DNA of 64,000 nucleotides from Ferirhizobium litorale (GTDB taxonomy: Bacteria; Pseudomonadota; Alphaproteobacteria; Rhizobiales; Rhizobiaceae). Of this stretch, positions 27,401-36,666 are shown piece after piece. Under the pieces are notes generated by a model that was not told where the DNA came from, did not search any database, and saw only the letters and a list, made by a program, of their open reading frames with translations. Where the stretch lies: assembly GCA_030028905.1 (NCBI GenBank), contig JALDYZ010000004.1:306920-370919 (forward strand). The letters run 5' to 3'. Every line of letters begins with the position of its first letter. The first letter of the stretch is position 1. A program made the translations under genes and the position numbers.

Positions 27401-28636
27401 ATGATGAGCAGTCAATCGGTGATCAAGGGTGGGAAGCTGCCGGAAGCGGCATCCGCCGACGGAATACTCGCAAGCGGCTCCGCATCCCAGCCTTTCGAAG
27501 CGGCGCCGGACACATTGGATGCCGGCAGGCCGCCTTTGCGCATTGCGGACCAACCGGCACCTACTGCCAAGGAAGAAACGCCTGCCCGCAGACACATCGG
27601 ACGCTCGTTGCTGCTCGGCGCCTCCGCGTTGGCGGCCATCGCCGCCGGTGCCTATTTCGGCTACGACTACTGGACCGTAGGTCGTTTCGAGGTCTCTACC
27701 GACGATGCCTACGTGCAGGCAGACAATATCGCCATTGCACCGCGGGTCGCCGGCTACATCTCCGAGGTCCTCGTCGGCGACAATCAGGTCGTCAAGTCCG
27801 GACAGCCGTTGGCGCGACTGGATCCCCGCGATTTCCAGGCGGCACTCGACCAGGCGAAATCGGATGTCGCGTCTGGAGAAGCGACGGTCAAGGCACAGCA
27901 AGCATTGCTCGATATCCAGCAATCGACGATTGCCACCGCCCGCGCCAACATCGAGATCGACAAGGCCAACGAGATATTCGCCGAGCAGAACAACGCACGC
28001 TACTCCAACCTCGCCACCACCGGCTTTGCCCCCCTCCAGACTGCCCAGCAAGCCGCAGCGGCGATCTCGGCCGCCAAGGCGACAACGGCGCGCGACAGCG
28101 CTGCGCTGGATGCCGCGCTCAAGCAGGTCGATCTTCTCAAAGCGCAACTCGCGCAGTCCAAGGCGGCCCTTGACCACAATCGCGCGGTCGAGCTCCAGGC
28201 CGAACTCAACCTCTCCTATACGACGATCTACGCTCCGGAGGATGGTACCGTCGGCAACCGTACGCTGCGTGTCGGCCAGTATGCCCAGGCCGGGACCCAG
28301 TTGCTATCGCTGGTGCCGACGGCGGCGGCCTACATCGTCGCCAACTTCAAGGAAACGCAACTCACCGACGTCCGCCCCGGCCAGAAGGTCGAGATCGACG
28401 TCGACATGTTCCCCGACCGCACATACCACGGCTATGTCAACAGTATCGCCCCGGCAAGCGGGCAGGAGTTCGCGCTGCTGCCTCCGGACAACGCCACCGG
28501 CAACTTCACCAAGGTGGTCCAGCGCATCCCGGTCAAGATCATTCTCGACGGCGACGCTACCGCGAGCGGCGACCTGCGCCCCGGGATGTCCGTAGAGCCA
28601 AGCATCAACACCAAACCGGAACCCGGTCGCCAATAG
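27401..28636 (+). CDS. emrA: HlyD/EmrA-family membrane fusion protein
   Basis: A 411-residue periplasmic adaptor for an MFS pump. An unusually long (~65-residue) cytoplasmic N terminus rich in Ala/Pro precedes one membrane anchor (SLLLGASALAAIAAGAYFGY, about 68-87). Then come VSTDDAYVQADNIAIAPRVA, the EmrA hallmark, a coiled-coil hairpin and a C-terminal barrel with GTVGNRTLRVGQYAQ. GGAGAGCGAAG precedes the tandem ATGs at 27401/27404. It is followed 23 nt later by the DHA2-type MFS gene, so the pair forms a tripartite-type pump with an external TolC. Confidence 0.9.
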   Translation: MMSSQSVIKGGKLPEAASADGILASGSASQPFEAAPDTLDAGRPPLRIADQPAPTAKEETPARRHIGRSLLLGASALAAIAAGAYFGYDYWTVGRFEVSTDDAYVQADNIAIAPRVAGYISEVLVGDNQVVKSGQPLARLDPRDFQAALDQAKSDVASGEATVKAQQALLDIQQSTIATARANIEIDKANEIFAEQNNARYSNLATTGFAPLQTAQQAAAAISAAKATTARDSAALDAALKQVDLLKAQLAQSKAALDHNRAVELQAELNLSYTTIYAPEDGTVGNRTLRVGQYAQAGTQLLSLVPTAAAYIVANFKETQLTDVRPGQKVEIDVDMFPDRTYHGYVNSIAPASGQEFALLPPDNATGNFTKVVQRIPVKIILDGDATASGDLRPGMSVEPSINTKPEPGRQ

Positions 28637-28659
28637 ACGCGCGCTGAGGAGAGACTATC

Positions 28660-30243
28660 ATGTCCAGCAACTCGTCCCCGACCGGTGCAGGGTCGCCGCA
28701 AAGCGCCAGCATGAGGGATTGGATCGCCGTCAGTGCCGGGATGATCGGCGCCTTCATGGCGATCCTCAACATCCAGATCACCAATGCGTCGCTTCTCGAC
28801 ATCGAAGGTGGGATAGGAACAGGCATCGACAACGGCGCCTGGATTTCCACCTCGTACCTGATCGGCGAGATCGTCGTGATCCCGCTGACCGCCTACTTCA
28901 GCGACGTCTTCTCCTTCCGCCGCTACATAATCGTCAGTACGCTGCTCTTCGCACTGTTTTCGACCGCCTGTGCTTTTGCGCACGATCTCACGACGATGAT
29001 CATGCTGCGCGGTATCCAGGGTTTTGCCGGCGGCGTACTGATTCCGATGGCGTTCACCATGGTGCTGACAAAATTGCCGAAGCAACAACAGCCGTTCGGA
29101 ATCGCCATGTTTGCGCTCTCGGCCACCTTCGCACCGGCCATTGGGCCAACGATCGGCGGCTATCTCACCGAGAACTACGGCTGGCAGACGATCTTCTTCG
29201 TCAACGTGATACCGAGCATCATCATGGTGATCGCCCTTGCGCTGACGCTCGAAAGGACGCCAATGCGGCTCGGCCTCCTGCGCGAAGGCGACTGGGCAGG
29301 CATCGGTACGATGGCCATCGGGCTCTCGGCCCTGCAGACGGTGCTCGAACAGGGTAACCAGGACGACTGGTTCTCTTCCCCTGTGATCGTGAAGCTCAGC
29401 ATTGTTGCCGTCGTCTTTCTTGCCGCCTTCATCTTGATCGAACTGGTCGTCGAAAAACCGCTGGTCAACCTCAGGCTGCTCAAGCAGCGCAACTTCGGCA
29501 TAGGCGTCGCGGCAAATATGCTCGTCGGCGTGGCGCTGTTCGGCATCGTCTATATCCTGCCCGAATACCTGGGCGAAGTGCAGGGATACAATGCAGAGCA
29601 AATCGGCAAGGTGCTCGCCTGGACAGGCCTGCCGCAGTTGCTGGTCATCCCGCTTGTGCCTTTGCTGATGAAACGCTTTGACGCCCGATACATCGCATTT
29701 GTCGGCATCAGCGTCTTCGCGATCAGTTGCTTCATGAACACCACGTTGTCCCTCAACAGCGCCAGCGATCAGTTCTTCTTTCCCAACATCGTACGCGCGA
29801 TCGGCCAGGCGCTTGTGCTCACGCCGATCACCGCGATCATTACCAGCGGGATCGCCCCCGGTGACGCCGCTGCCGCATCAGGCCTGTCGAATATGCTGCG
29901 CAATCTCGGTGGTGCCGTCGGAACTGCGATGCTCAGCACCATACTAACCAAGCGCGAACAATTCCATTCGAACATCATCGGCCAGTCGGTGGATATCGGG
30001 CGTCCGGAAGTCCGCCAGCGCATTGGCGAATTGACCGACTATTTCATCTCACGCGGCGTTTCCGATCCTGCGCTCGCCACGCAGAAGGCAATCGTGGCCG
30101 TTGGACAGATCGTGAAGAGACAGGCGCTTATCATGGGGTTCAGCGATACATTTGCTGTCGTCGGCGTGTCCCTGGCGGTCGCAGCCATCGCGGTCCTGCT
30201 GACAAAACGAACGGCGCCGGGCGGCAACGCCGCAGCGCACTGA
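28660..30243 (+). CDS. emrB: DHA2-family MFS drug exporter (EmrB-type)
   Basis: A 527-residue inner-membrane drug/proton antiporter with fourteen predicted helices. DHA2 features are FMAILNIQITNASLLDIEGG in TM1, LRGIQGFAGGVLIPMAF and the antiporter motif C-like FAPAIGPTIGGYLTENYGW. GAGGAGAG lies before the ATG. It is co-transcribed with the upstream EmrA-type adaptor. A GC hairpin without a T-run follows at 30274-30291. The substrate is unknown; the family exports hydrophobic compounds, uncouplers and plant phenolics. Confidence 0.92.
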   Translation: MSSNSSPTGAGSPQSASMRDWIAVSAGMIGAFMAILNIQITNASLLDIEGGIGTGIDNGAWISTSYLIGEIVVIPLTAYFSDVFSFRRYIIVSTLLFALFSTACAFAHDLTTMIMLRGIQGFAGGVLIPMAFTMVLTKLPKQQQPFGIAMFALSATFAPAIGPTIGGYLTENYGWQTIFFVNVIPSIIMVIALALTLERTPMRLGLLREGDWAGIGTMAIGLSALQTVLEQGNQDDWFSSPVIVKLSIVAVVFLAAFILIELVVEKPLVNLRLLKQRNFGIGVAANMLVGVALFGIVYILPEYLGEVQGYNAEQIGKVLAWTGLPQLLVIPLVPLLMKRFDARYIAFVGISVFAISCFMNTTLSLNSASDQFFFPNIVRAIGQALVLTPITAIITSGIAPGDAAAASGLSNMLRNLGGAVGTAMLSTILTKREQFHSNIIGQSVDIGRPEVRQRIGELTDYFISRGVSDPALATQKAIVAVGQIVKRQALIMGFSDTFAVVGVSLAVAAIAVLLTKRTAPGGNAAAH

Positions 30244-30273
30244 ACTACCTTGCGCAATCGAGAGCGTCAGCCG

Positions 30274-30291
30274 CCCCGGCCATGTCCGGGG
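30274..30291 (+). terminator. Possible weak hairpin terminator after the EmrB-type gene
   Basis: CCCCGG and CCGGGG pair around a 6-nt loop, 31 nt past the stop of the MFS gene. No T-run follows, so termination activity is doubtful. Confidence 0.3.
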
Positions 30292-30358
30292 TGGGTGAGT
30301 TTGCCGGGTGTACGCACGTCGGCGGTGTAATCGCGAGAACGCTCAGCACGGCCAGTGG

Positions 30359-31102
30359 TCAAGCGGCCCCCGAGAGTGCTACCGCATCCGCGCCAGCCGG
30401 GAAGCGTAGCTTGCCGGTGACGTCGTTGACGGCCTTCCACACGGCCTCAGCCACATCGATTTCCCTGGTGGTCATGGCCGGCCGGGCGAAGGCTTCAAAG
30501 ATCGGGGCGGCGAAGTCGGCGTAAGCTTCCGGAATGAGATCCTCGATCCGAACAGATGTATTGTCGGCGAACCTCGTGGTCGGCGCATAGCCGGGTTCGA
30601 CCAGCTTGGCGCGAATATTGAAATGCCCGAGCTCGTGTGCCAGCGAGCCGGTGAAGCCCTCGATGGCCTGCTTGCTGGCGGTATAGGCTGCCGCCAACGG
30701 CATGGGAACCAGGGTCGTGCTGGACGTCACGTTGACGACGACCCCGGACCGGCGCTCTCGAAATTGCGGGATGACCGCCTGGGTCATTGCCATGACGCCG
30801 AATGTGTTTGTTTCGAAGATCTTGCGAATGTGCTCCATCGGCGTCGCCTCGAATGCACCAACCACGCCGATGCCGGCATTGTTGACGAGCGCGTCTATCG
30901 GGCCACTTGCCTCGATCGCCGCCGCGATGCTCGCGGGATCGGTAACGTCGAGTGGGAGGATGCGCAGCCGGTCCGCATCGGGAAGGGTATCTTCGCGAGG
31001 GGTGCGCATGGTCGCGATCACGTGCCAACCCAACGAGAGAAAATGGCGCGCGGTCGCAAGACCATATCCCGACGAGCAGCCGGTGATGAGTATGGTTTTC
31101 AT
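30359..31102 (-). CDS. Short-chain dehydrogenase/reductase (SDR family)
   Basis: A classical SDR of 247 residues. The nucleotide-binding TGCSSGYG is at residues 7-14, NNAGIG near 74-79, a catalytic Ser near 127-128 and YTASK with Tyr140 and Lys144. The chosen ATG at 31102 starts MKTILITGCSSG and has GGAGA upstream; a longer frame to 31153 would run into the promoter region. It is transcribed divergently from an AraC-type regulator, which probably controls it. The substrate is not predictable; NADP(H) or NAD(H) preference cannot be settled by eye. Confidence 0.88.
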   Translation of the reverse strand: MKTILITGCSSGYGLATARHFLSLGWHVIATMRTPREDTLPDADRLRILPLDVTDPASIAAAIEASGPIDALVNNAGIGVVGAFEATPMEHIRKIFETNTFGVMAMTQAVIPQFRERRSGVVVNVTSSTTLVPMPLAAAYTASKQAIEGFTGSLAHELGHFNIRAKLVEPGYAPTTRFADNTSVRIEDLIPEAYADFAAPIFEAFARPAMTTREIDVAEAVWKAVNDVTGKLRFPAGADAVALSGAA

Positions 31103-31162
31103 GGCGGTCTCCTTGTTTTGATGATCCACGATACCGTGCAAAATCCGGATCAACTACAATAG

Positions 31163-31190
31163 ATAGTCCGTATTTTGTTTGCTATAGTCC
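31163..31190. promoter_or_regulatory. Candidate AraC-type operator: ATAGTCC direct repeat, 21-bp period
   Basis: ATAGTCC occurs at 31163-31169 and again at 31184-31190, exactly two helical turns apart, in the 92-nt gap between the divergent SDR and AraC-family genes. Direct repeats with this spacing are typical AraC/XylS binding sites. The second copy lies only 5 nt before the regulator's ATG, consistent with autorepression. Confidence 0.5.
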
Positions 31191-31194
31191 AATC

Positions 31195-32097
31195 ATGGTT
31201 GACCCGCTTTCCGAGATCATCACTTTGCTGCGACCACGAGCCGTGTTCACCAAGGGCATCAGCGGCGCCGGCCGCTGGGGTGTGCGGTATTCCAGTTTCG
31301 GTCACCCGAGCTTCTGCGCGGTGGTCGAGGGGGCATGCCGGCTGGCAGTCGACGGGCAGCCGGCCCTTGCTCTGGAAGCAGGTGACTTCGTGCTTTTGCC
31401 GACAACGCCCGGCTTCACCTTGTCCGGGTTCGAACCGGTGGTTGCTGAGTTGATCGACCCCAGGATCACGCCATCGCCAGAGGGGGAAATTCGCCACGGC
31501 GCGGTTGGCGAGGCTGCAAGCGTGCGCCTGCTGGGCGGCTACTTCGTCTTCGATTCCGGTGACGCGGAATTGCTGGTGTCACTCCTGCCCGCACAAGTGC
31601 ATGTGCCGAGCGCCGGGCGTCTCTCGACCCTGGTGCGGCTGCTCACCGAGGAAGCAGGCGAACAATGGCCCGGTCGCGATCTGGTGCTCACCCGCCTTGT
31701 CGAAGTGCTGCTTGTCGAAGCCCTGCGATTGACGCAGCGGCCGGATGCGCCTCCCGGATTGCTGCGCGGACTGGCGGATATACGGATTTCGGAAGCGATC
31801 CGGCACATGCATGGCGATCCCGCCCGCCCGTGGACCGTCGCTCAACTCGCCAAGACGGCTGCTCTTTCCCGATCGGGATTCTTTGAGCGGTTCCTGCGCA
31901 ATGTGGGTCTGCCGCCCATGGAGTATCTGCTCTCCTGGCGCATGGCGATCGCGAAGGATCTGCTTCGTCACCACAAAACGAGTATCGCCGAGGTGGCTGA
32001 ACGGGTGGGATACGGATCGGCAAGCACCTTCAGCACGGCCTTCCGCCGCCATGTCGGGCAGTCGCCGGGGCGTTATGCTGCTGCTGCCACGGGATAA
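31195..32097 (+). CDS. AraC-family transcriptional regulator with N-terminal cupin
   Basis: A 300-residue regulator. The N-terminal cupin-type sensor domain (about 1-190, with FCAVVEGACRLAVDG and LEAGDFVLLPTTPGFTLSG) belongs to the Cupin_6 type often found in AraC regulators next to SDR genes. The C-terminal pair of helix-turn-helix motifs (WTVAQLAKTAALSRSGFFER and SIAEVAERVGYGSASTFST) ends in the family signature RRHVGQSPGRY. The start at 31195 is close to the second ATAGTCC repeat. It most likely controls the divergent SDR gene in response to an unknown effector. Confidence 0.9.
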   Translation: MVDPLSEIITLLRPRAVFTKGISGAGRWGVRYSSFGHPSFCAVVEGACRLAVDGQPALALEAGDFVLLPTTPGFTLSGFEPVVAELIDPRITPSPEGEIRHGAVGEAASVRLLGGYFVFDSGDAELLVSLLPAQVHVPSAGRLSTLVRLLTEEAGEQWPGRDLVLTRLVEVLLVEALRLTQRPDAPPGLLRGLADIRISEAIRHMHGDPARPWTVAQLAKTAALSRSGFFERFLRNVGLPPMEYLLSWRMAIAKDLLRHHKTSIAEVAERVGYGSASTFSTAFRRHVGQSPGRYAAAATG

Positions 32098-32168
32098 TGC
32101 TGCCCAGGCGCCAGGATCGAAAAGCCGCGCATTCGACAGTTGTGGGATAAGAAAATCAGAGAGAAGAA

Positions 32169-32245
32169 TGGCGCACCCGAAGAGATTCGAACTCCTGACC
32201 CCCAGATTCGTAGTCTGGTGCTCTATCCAGCTGAGCTACGGGTGC
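32169..32245 (-). tRNA. tRNA-Arg (anticodon ACG)
   Basis: On the minus strand a 77-nt cloverleaf begins GCACCCGTAGCTCAGCTGGA. The acceptor stem GCACCCG pairs with CGGGTGC, the D-arm contains AGCTCAGCTGGATAGAGC, and the anticodon stem CCAGA/TCTGG encloses CTACGAA, giving anticodon ACG. The T-arm has GTTCGAATC. The 3' CCA is encoded (32169-32171). This tRNA reads CGN arginine codons after A34 to I editing. Confidence 0.96.
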
Positions 32246-32382
32246 GTGTCGCAGCAGTGTGTCACCGGCTGCGTGGCGATCCTCTAAATGGTCCTTCCGG
32301 TGATTGCAAGCGATTTCCGGAAAAAATCGTCACAAAGCCCAGAAGAAATTTCCATCCTCTTGAATTTGCGGGATTTCCCGGC

Positions 32383-33891
32383 TTATGCCCGAACGCGGTA
32401 GTCCTTCAGGGACACAGGACGATCGGGAATCTCGATCCGGAACTGCGTTCCCGGGCCAGGCTTTTCGACCAGCGCGATCGTGCCGCCATGAGCCAGAACG
32501 AGCTCCTTGGCAATCGCCAGACCGAGGCCGGTGCCGCCGGAACGCGCCGAGCCGCGGAATGCGGCAAAGAGGTTTTCCCGCGCCTTGCGCGGCATGCCTG
32601 GACCGGTGTCGTCGACGGTGATGCTGACCACGCTGCCGATGCGCTGCGCGGAAACGGTTATGGAAGATTTCGCCAAGGGGTCGCCGCGACGCTGGTTGAG
32701 CAACGCCTGATAAGCGTTGCGGCTGAGATTGTGGATTACCCGGAACAACTGTTCCGGGTCCGCGTCGATTTCGAGGTCGTGGGCGACCTGGTCGTTGAAC
32801 TCTATACCGGTGTCGGGCTCGATCGCCAGTATATCGCGGACATCCTGCGTCAGCGCGTGCAGCTTCAGCCGCCGCCGGCGGGGTTCGGCTTCCGAGGCCT
32901 GCCCATAGGCCAGAACCTCGGTGGTGTAGCCGACGGCGCGGTCGATCGTGCGCAGGAGTTTCGGCGCAAAGGTCTTGACCATCGGGTCTTCGACGTCGAC
33001 GAGCCTGTCCGACATCAATTGCGCCGAGGCGAGGATGTTGCGCATGTCGTGATTGATCTTCGAGACCGCGAGACCAAGATCGGCAAGGTTCTTCTGCTGC
33101 TTGAGCGTCTTCTGCAACGCCCTTTGCATGTCCGCAAGATGATGGCCGGCAACTGCCAGTTCATCCCGGCCGGTCTCCGGAACCATGATGGCGTCGACGT
33201 TTTCGGGATCTGCGGCAAACCCCTGCATGCTGTTCGTCAACCGGCGAATGGGGCGGATCATGATGCGGTCGATGGTGAAGAAGATCAGTGTCGCCGTAAT
33301 CAGCGAGATGATGATCGAAAGCAGCACGATGTTGCGCGCGTAAGTCCACATTGCCTTGTAGAGCTTCTTGTCGCTGAGGACGATCTCGACCACCATGTCG
33401 TTGTCCCCGACTGGCGCAAATACGCGAATGATTCGGTTGCCGCCAAACAGGAGCGTGTCCAGCGCATCATGCAAGGCAGTGACCGGCGCGACGTTTGCAA
33501 GATCGTACTGGGCATCGATCCGCGTCGGCATTTCGGTGGTGGCCAACAGCCGGGTCGTCCCCTCCTTGCGCAGCACGATCGCCTTCGTGCCGGTGGCCAT
33601 CAGCGTGTCGTCCTGAACCGTGCGCGGAAGCTCCGAAGCCTGAAGACCATCGATGACAATGCTCGTGGCAGCCGCAGCGTTCAACTTGTCGTCGAGCCAG
33701 CGCAGGCGCATGTAGGCAACCGTGGGGACGAAGATAAGGATCTCGGCAAGCATGACGAAGACGACCGTCAGCAGCAGGAGCTTGCCCGAAAGGCCGGCGC
33801 AAAGCCCTCGCCATCCTCCCTTGTTGCACTTCTCGAAGACGAGCGGTCCGGGGTCGCCAGCCTGCATCTCCATTTGCGGATTCTTGTCCAT
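32383..33891 (-). CDS. Membrane sensor histidine kinase (orphan)
   Basis: A 502-residue kinase. TM1 is about 36-58 and TM2 about 186-209, bounding a ~125-residue periplasmic sensor of no recognised fold; a HAMP linker follows. The phospho-acceptor is His281 in KINHDMRNILAS. The ATPase domain has an N-box HNLSRNAYQAL, G1 VDDTGPGMP and G2 GGTGLGLAIAKEL. ATG 33891 is preferred over the TTG at 33897. No response-regulator gene is adjacent, so the partner must be elsewhere. The signal is unknown. A HDMRN H-box of this form is common in a rhizobial kinase group. Confidence 0.9.
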   Translation of the reverse strand: MDKNPQMEMQAGDPGPLVFEKCNKGGWRGLCAGLSGKLLLLTVVFVMLAEILIFVPTVAYMRLRWLDDKLNAAAATSIVIDGLQASELPRTVQDDTLMATGTKAIVLRKEGTTRLLATTEMPTRIDAQYDLANVAPVTALHDALDTLLFGGNRIIRVFAPVGDNDMVVEIVLSDKKLYKAMWTYARNIVLLSIIISLITATLIFFTIDRIMIRPIRRLTNSMQGFAADPENVDAIMVPETGRDELAVAGHHLADMQRALQKTLKQQKNLADLGLAVSKINHDMRNILASAQLMSDRLVDVEDPMVKTFAPKLLRTIDRAVGYTTEVLAYGQASEAEPRRRRLKLHALTQDVRDILAIEPDTGIEFNDQVAHDLEIDADPEQLFRVIHNLSRNAYQALLNQRRGDPLAKSSITVSAQRIGSVVSITVDDTGPGMPRKARENLFAAFRGSARSGGTGLGLAIAKELVLAHGGTIALVEKPGPGTQFRIEIPDRPVSLKDYRVRA

Positions 33892-34106
33892 CAACAACCT
33901 ATGTACGCTTCAGCAGGGTGAACACCCTGCCGGCAAAACCCATTCGAGATCCTCCACCTGATCAAGACGACTTTGCACCGATTTCAAGCGTCGGAACGCT
34001 TCTTTTCGCTTTGCAGCAGCGTTAGCGTTCCGCCACGCACATATTACGCAATTGCCATCCAAATGCCAGATCACGGCAAAGACGCGCCCGGGTTGCTGAC
34101 CCAATG

Positions 34107-34136
34107 AAAAAGCGCCGCGCAGGAGATGCGCGACGC
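34107..34136 (-). terminator. Rho-independent terminator of the chemoreceptor at 34168-36168
   Basis: On the minus strand a 10-bp GC-rich stem with one mismatch (34112-34121 with 34127-34136) and a 5-nt loop is followed by five T. It lies 32 nt past the stop codon of the chemoreceptor gene. Confidence 0.8.
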
Positions 34137-34167
34137 CGCTGTTTCCAGATCGACCGACAGGATCTTG

Positions 34168-36168
34168 TCAGAACTCTTCCCAACTGTCCCGAGCCACTGC
34201 GGCATTGCCATGGGCAAAGGCGCGGGAAACGTTGCCGATCATGCGACGTGCAGGCGATTCCACTGCCGTGCGGGCTTCGTTGCGGGCAACAGCAACGGGT
34301 TGGGGGCTCCCTCCGTCCAGTCGGAAGCGCGCCACCAGGTTGACGAGGTTGTCGGCTTCCGCCGCGAGCTTGTGGGTCGCGGCGGAGGTTTCCTCGACCA
34401 TTGCGGCATTCTGCTGTGTAACCTGGTCCATCTGGTTGACGGCGGTGTTGACCTCGTGAAGACCGGTCGACTGCTCGCGTGCGGCGGTGGCAATCGAATG
34501 GATATGGTCGTTGATCTGCAGAACGCGGGTCTCGATCTCGGAGAGCGATTCACCTGTCGCCTGGACGAGCTTGACGCCGGTGTTGACCTCGTCGCCCGAT
34601 TTGGTGATCAGCGCCTTGATATCCTTTGCGGCCGTTGCCGAGCGCTGCGCCAACTCGCGCACTTCCTGGGCAACGACAGCAAAGCCCTTCCCTGCCTCGC
34701 CGGCACGCGCCGCCTCGACGCCGGCATTCAGCGCCAGCAGGTTGGTCTGGAAGGCAATCTCGTCGATCACATTGATGATCTGGCTGATTTCCCTCGACGC
34801 CTGTTCGATCCGACCCATGGCATCGACCGCGCTGCGGACGACAGCGCCGGACTGTGCGGCACTGGTCTTGGCCTCGCTGACCATGACGCTCGCTTCCTGG
34901 GCGCGCTCGGTGGAGTTGCGCACGACGGCGGTGATCTCGTCCAATGCCGCGGAGGTTTCCTCGAGCGCGGCCGCCTGCTGCTCGGTTCGCCTCGACAGGT
35001 CGTCCGTCGCCGACCGCAACTCGTTGGTGTTGCCGTTGATCGAACCGGTGGTGTTGCGGATCTCGCCGATGGTCTGCTGCAGCGTGGCAAAGGTGTTGTT
35101 GACGTTGGCTTGCAATTCGGCGAAGGCGCCCTGGAAGCTGCCGCGCATCGACTGGGTGAGATCTCCATCCGCGAGACTTGCCACAACCCGGCGCGTTTCG
35201 GTAACACCGCTATCAACACTGGCGAGCAGTTCGTTGATGTTGCCGGCAAAGCGGTTGAGGCTGTCGTCTTCGTAGTCCTTTTCGATACGGCGGCTGAAAT
35301 CGCCCGCTGCGGCGGCCGCAACGACCACCGACATGCTCGATTGCAGATCGTCGCTCTTGGCGCGCATGGCGGTTTCCTGGGCGTTAAGGCGCCGGACAGC
35401 GATGCCGTTCTGCTTGAACACCTCGACGGCGCCGGCCATCTGGCCGATTTCATCCGAGCGCCCGACAAATGGCACGTCAATGTCGAAGTTGCCGTCGGCG
35501 ACAGCCTTCATCGTGTCGGTCACTCGCGTGATCGGCCGGCTCAACTGCCTGGCGCCGACATAGGAGCCGAATCCGGCACCGACGACAACACCGAGTACGA
35601 TTGTTGCGCCGACGAGGATCATCATCGATGCGCGAAAGCTGTCGACGGAGGCGGTGACCGCCTGCAACTCGGCGATATCGGCGTGAACGACTGCATCGAT
35701 CTCCGCCTGGAAGGCTTTTCGGTTGGCGCGGTTGGCGTCGTTGTTGCCCTGTTCGTTTGCGGCTTCGATGCTGACTTCGGTTCCGAGGCGTGTCGTCTCC
35801 ACCCGGAATGCCCGGAACTCGGCGGCGCGCGCGACCAGCGCATCGAAGGCCGGCTTCTGTGCAGCCGGAACCAGCGGCTTCCACCCGGCAATCACCTCGT
35901 CCATCGCGTCGAGGCTCTTCAGCAGGCCTTGCGCGAACTTCTTGGCATCGTCAGTGGACCTGGCGGCATAGATGCCGCGCGCATCCATCACCACGGCGGT
36001 GACCAGACGGTTCAGGTGCTCTCCCTGGTAAGCACGATGAGACGCCTGCTGAAAGGACGACAGCTTGTTGTTGTATTCGGTCATGACGTAGAGCGCGATG
36101 CCCCCAATGATGACAGTCACCAGGCTCATCAGCCCGACGATCATGTAGATTTTTCCTCGAATTCCCAA
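34168..36168 (-). CDS. Methyl-accepting chemotaxis protein with C-terminal CheR-tether
   Basis: A transmembrane chemoreceptor of 666 residues from the preferred TTG start at 36168, which has GGGGGA 6 nt upstream; an ATG at 36231 would add 21 residues without a good site. TM1 is near residues 8-28, then a ~160-residue four-helix-bundle-type periplasmic sensor, TM2 ([20 protein letters not shown]), HAMP and a second HAMP-like stretch. The signalling domain contains [20 protein letters not shown]. It ends DSWEEF, a WEEF-type pentapeptide used to tether CheR in rhizobia. The ligand is unknown. No che genes are adjacent. Confidence 0.9.
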   Translation of the reverse strand: MGIRGKIYMIVGLMSLVTVIIGGIALYVMTEYNNKLSSFQQASHRAYQGEHLNRLVTAVVMDARGIYAARSTDDAKKFAQGLLKSLDAMDEVIAGWKPLVPAAQKPAFDALVARAAEFRAFRVETTRLGTEVSIEAANEQGNNDANRANRKAFQAEIDAVVHADIAELQAVTASVDSFRASMMILVGATIVLGVVVGAGFGSYVGARQLSRPITRVTDTMKAVADGNFDIDVPFVGRSDEIGQMAGAVEVFKQNGIAVRRLNAQETAMRAKSDDLQSSMSVVVAAAAAGDFSRRIEKDYEDDSLNRFAGNINELLASVDSGVTETRRVVASLADGDLTQSMRGSFQGAFAELQANVNNTFATLQQTIGEIRNTTGSINGNTNELRSATDDLSRRTEQQAAALEETSAALDEITAVVRNSTERAQEASVMVSEAKTSAAQSGAVVRSAVDAMGRIEQASREISQIINVIDEIAFQTNLLALNAGVEAARAGEAGKGFAVVAQEVRELAQRSATAAKDIKALITKSGDEVNTGVKLVQATGESLSEIETRVLQINDHIHSIATAAREQSTGLHEVNTAVNQMDQVTQQNAAMVEETSAATHKLAAEADNLVNLVARFRLDGGSPQPVAVARNEARTAVESPARRMIGNVSRAFAHGNAAVARDSWEEF

Positions 36169-36510
36169 TGTACTTCCCCCAACGAGATTCAATGCTTGCA
36201 AGCCGACCGAATAAGCAGGACAGAACGGCAATGGCTAAAATTAGCCGGGCTTAATTAAGTTTCGGTTTAGGTTCGCAAGCGCTGTACCGGCAAGATTGTT
36301 CCCTGACATTGCCATCAGCGGCCCCCCCCGCATGGCGTATGTGCGACGCCCGAAACGCGTGCGGCAATTGACTTCCGGAAGCTGGATCCGTATAAGCCCG
36401 CCCACGTCCGGCTTCCGGTCCGCATCTGCGGGCTAAATTTGCCGTGCGAAAAAAACGCTCCTTGCACCACGCAAACTCAAGAAGGGCCGCACTCCGCGGT
36501 AGTCAAATAA
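36169..36510. other. 342-nt divergent gap carrying the rpmH promoter
   Basis: This lies between the minus-strand chemoreceptor and rpmH. It contains the consensus-like promoter at 36368-36396, which leaves a ~105-nt 5' leader for rpmH, and GGTTTAGGTTCGC-type sequence near the chemoreceptor side that may hold its promoter. No coding sequence is credible here. Confidence 0.5.
36368..36396 (+). promoter_or_regulatory. Sigma-70 promoter of the rpmH-rnpA-yidC operon
   Basis: TTGACT at 36368-36373 and TATAAG at 36391-36396 are separated by exactly 17 nt, close to the housekeeping consensus in a GC-rich background. It lies 115 nt before the rpmH ATG. It is the only clear promoter upstream of this operon. 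Confidence 0.75.
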
Positions 36511-36645
36511 ATGAAGCGTACCTACCAACCATCCAAGCTTGTTCGCAAGCGTCGCCACGGCTTCCGTGCGCGTATGGCAACCGCCGGCGGCCGCAAGGTT
36601 CTCGCCGCACGCCGCACCCGCGGCCGCAAGCGTCTTTCGGCCTAA
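36511..36645 (+). CDS. rpmH: 50S ribosomal protein L34
   Basis: The smallest large-subunit ribosomal protein, 44 residues, [20 protein letters not shown] to TRGRKRLSA, an almost perfect family match. It is followed 21 nt later by rnpA, the order conserved throughout bacteria. It is too short for most gene lists but unmistakable. Transcription should come from the promoter at 36368-36396. Confidence 0.98.
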   Translation: MKRTYQPSKLVRKRRHGFRARMATAGGRKVLAARRTRGRKRLSA

Positions 36646-36666
36646 GGCCGGAATGCCCAGCCGACA

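Noticed and set aside
32169..32245. tRNA-Arg as an integration site of a genomic island
   Set aside because: No integrase or direct repeat of the tRNA 3' end was found, and the flanking genes look like core genome.
32140..33921. Long plus-strand open frame (about 590 codons) opposite the histidine kinase
   Set aside because: It is the antisense shadow of a well-supported kinase, runs through the tRNA-Arg gene and has no family motif.
33910..34104. 64-codon minus-strand frame upstream of the histidine kinase
   Set aside because: No ribosome site, no family resemblance, and it fills the leader region of the kinase.
34126..36258. 710-codon plus-strand open frame opposite the chemoreceptor
   Set aside because: High-GC antisense shadow; the minus-strand chemoreceptor has clear domains, ribosome site and terminator.
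36361..36645. Chromosomal origin next to rpmH-rnpA
   Set aside because: No dnaA or DnaA-box cluster is visible; in Rhizobiales rpmH-rnpA is not a reliable origin marker.
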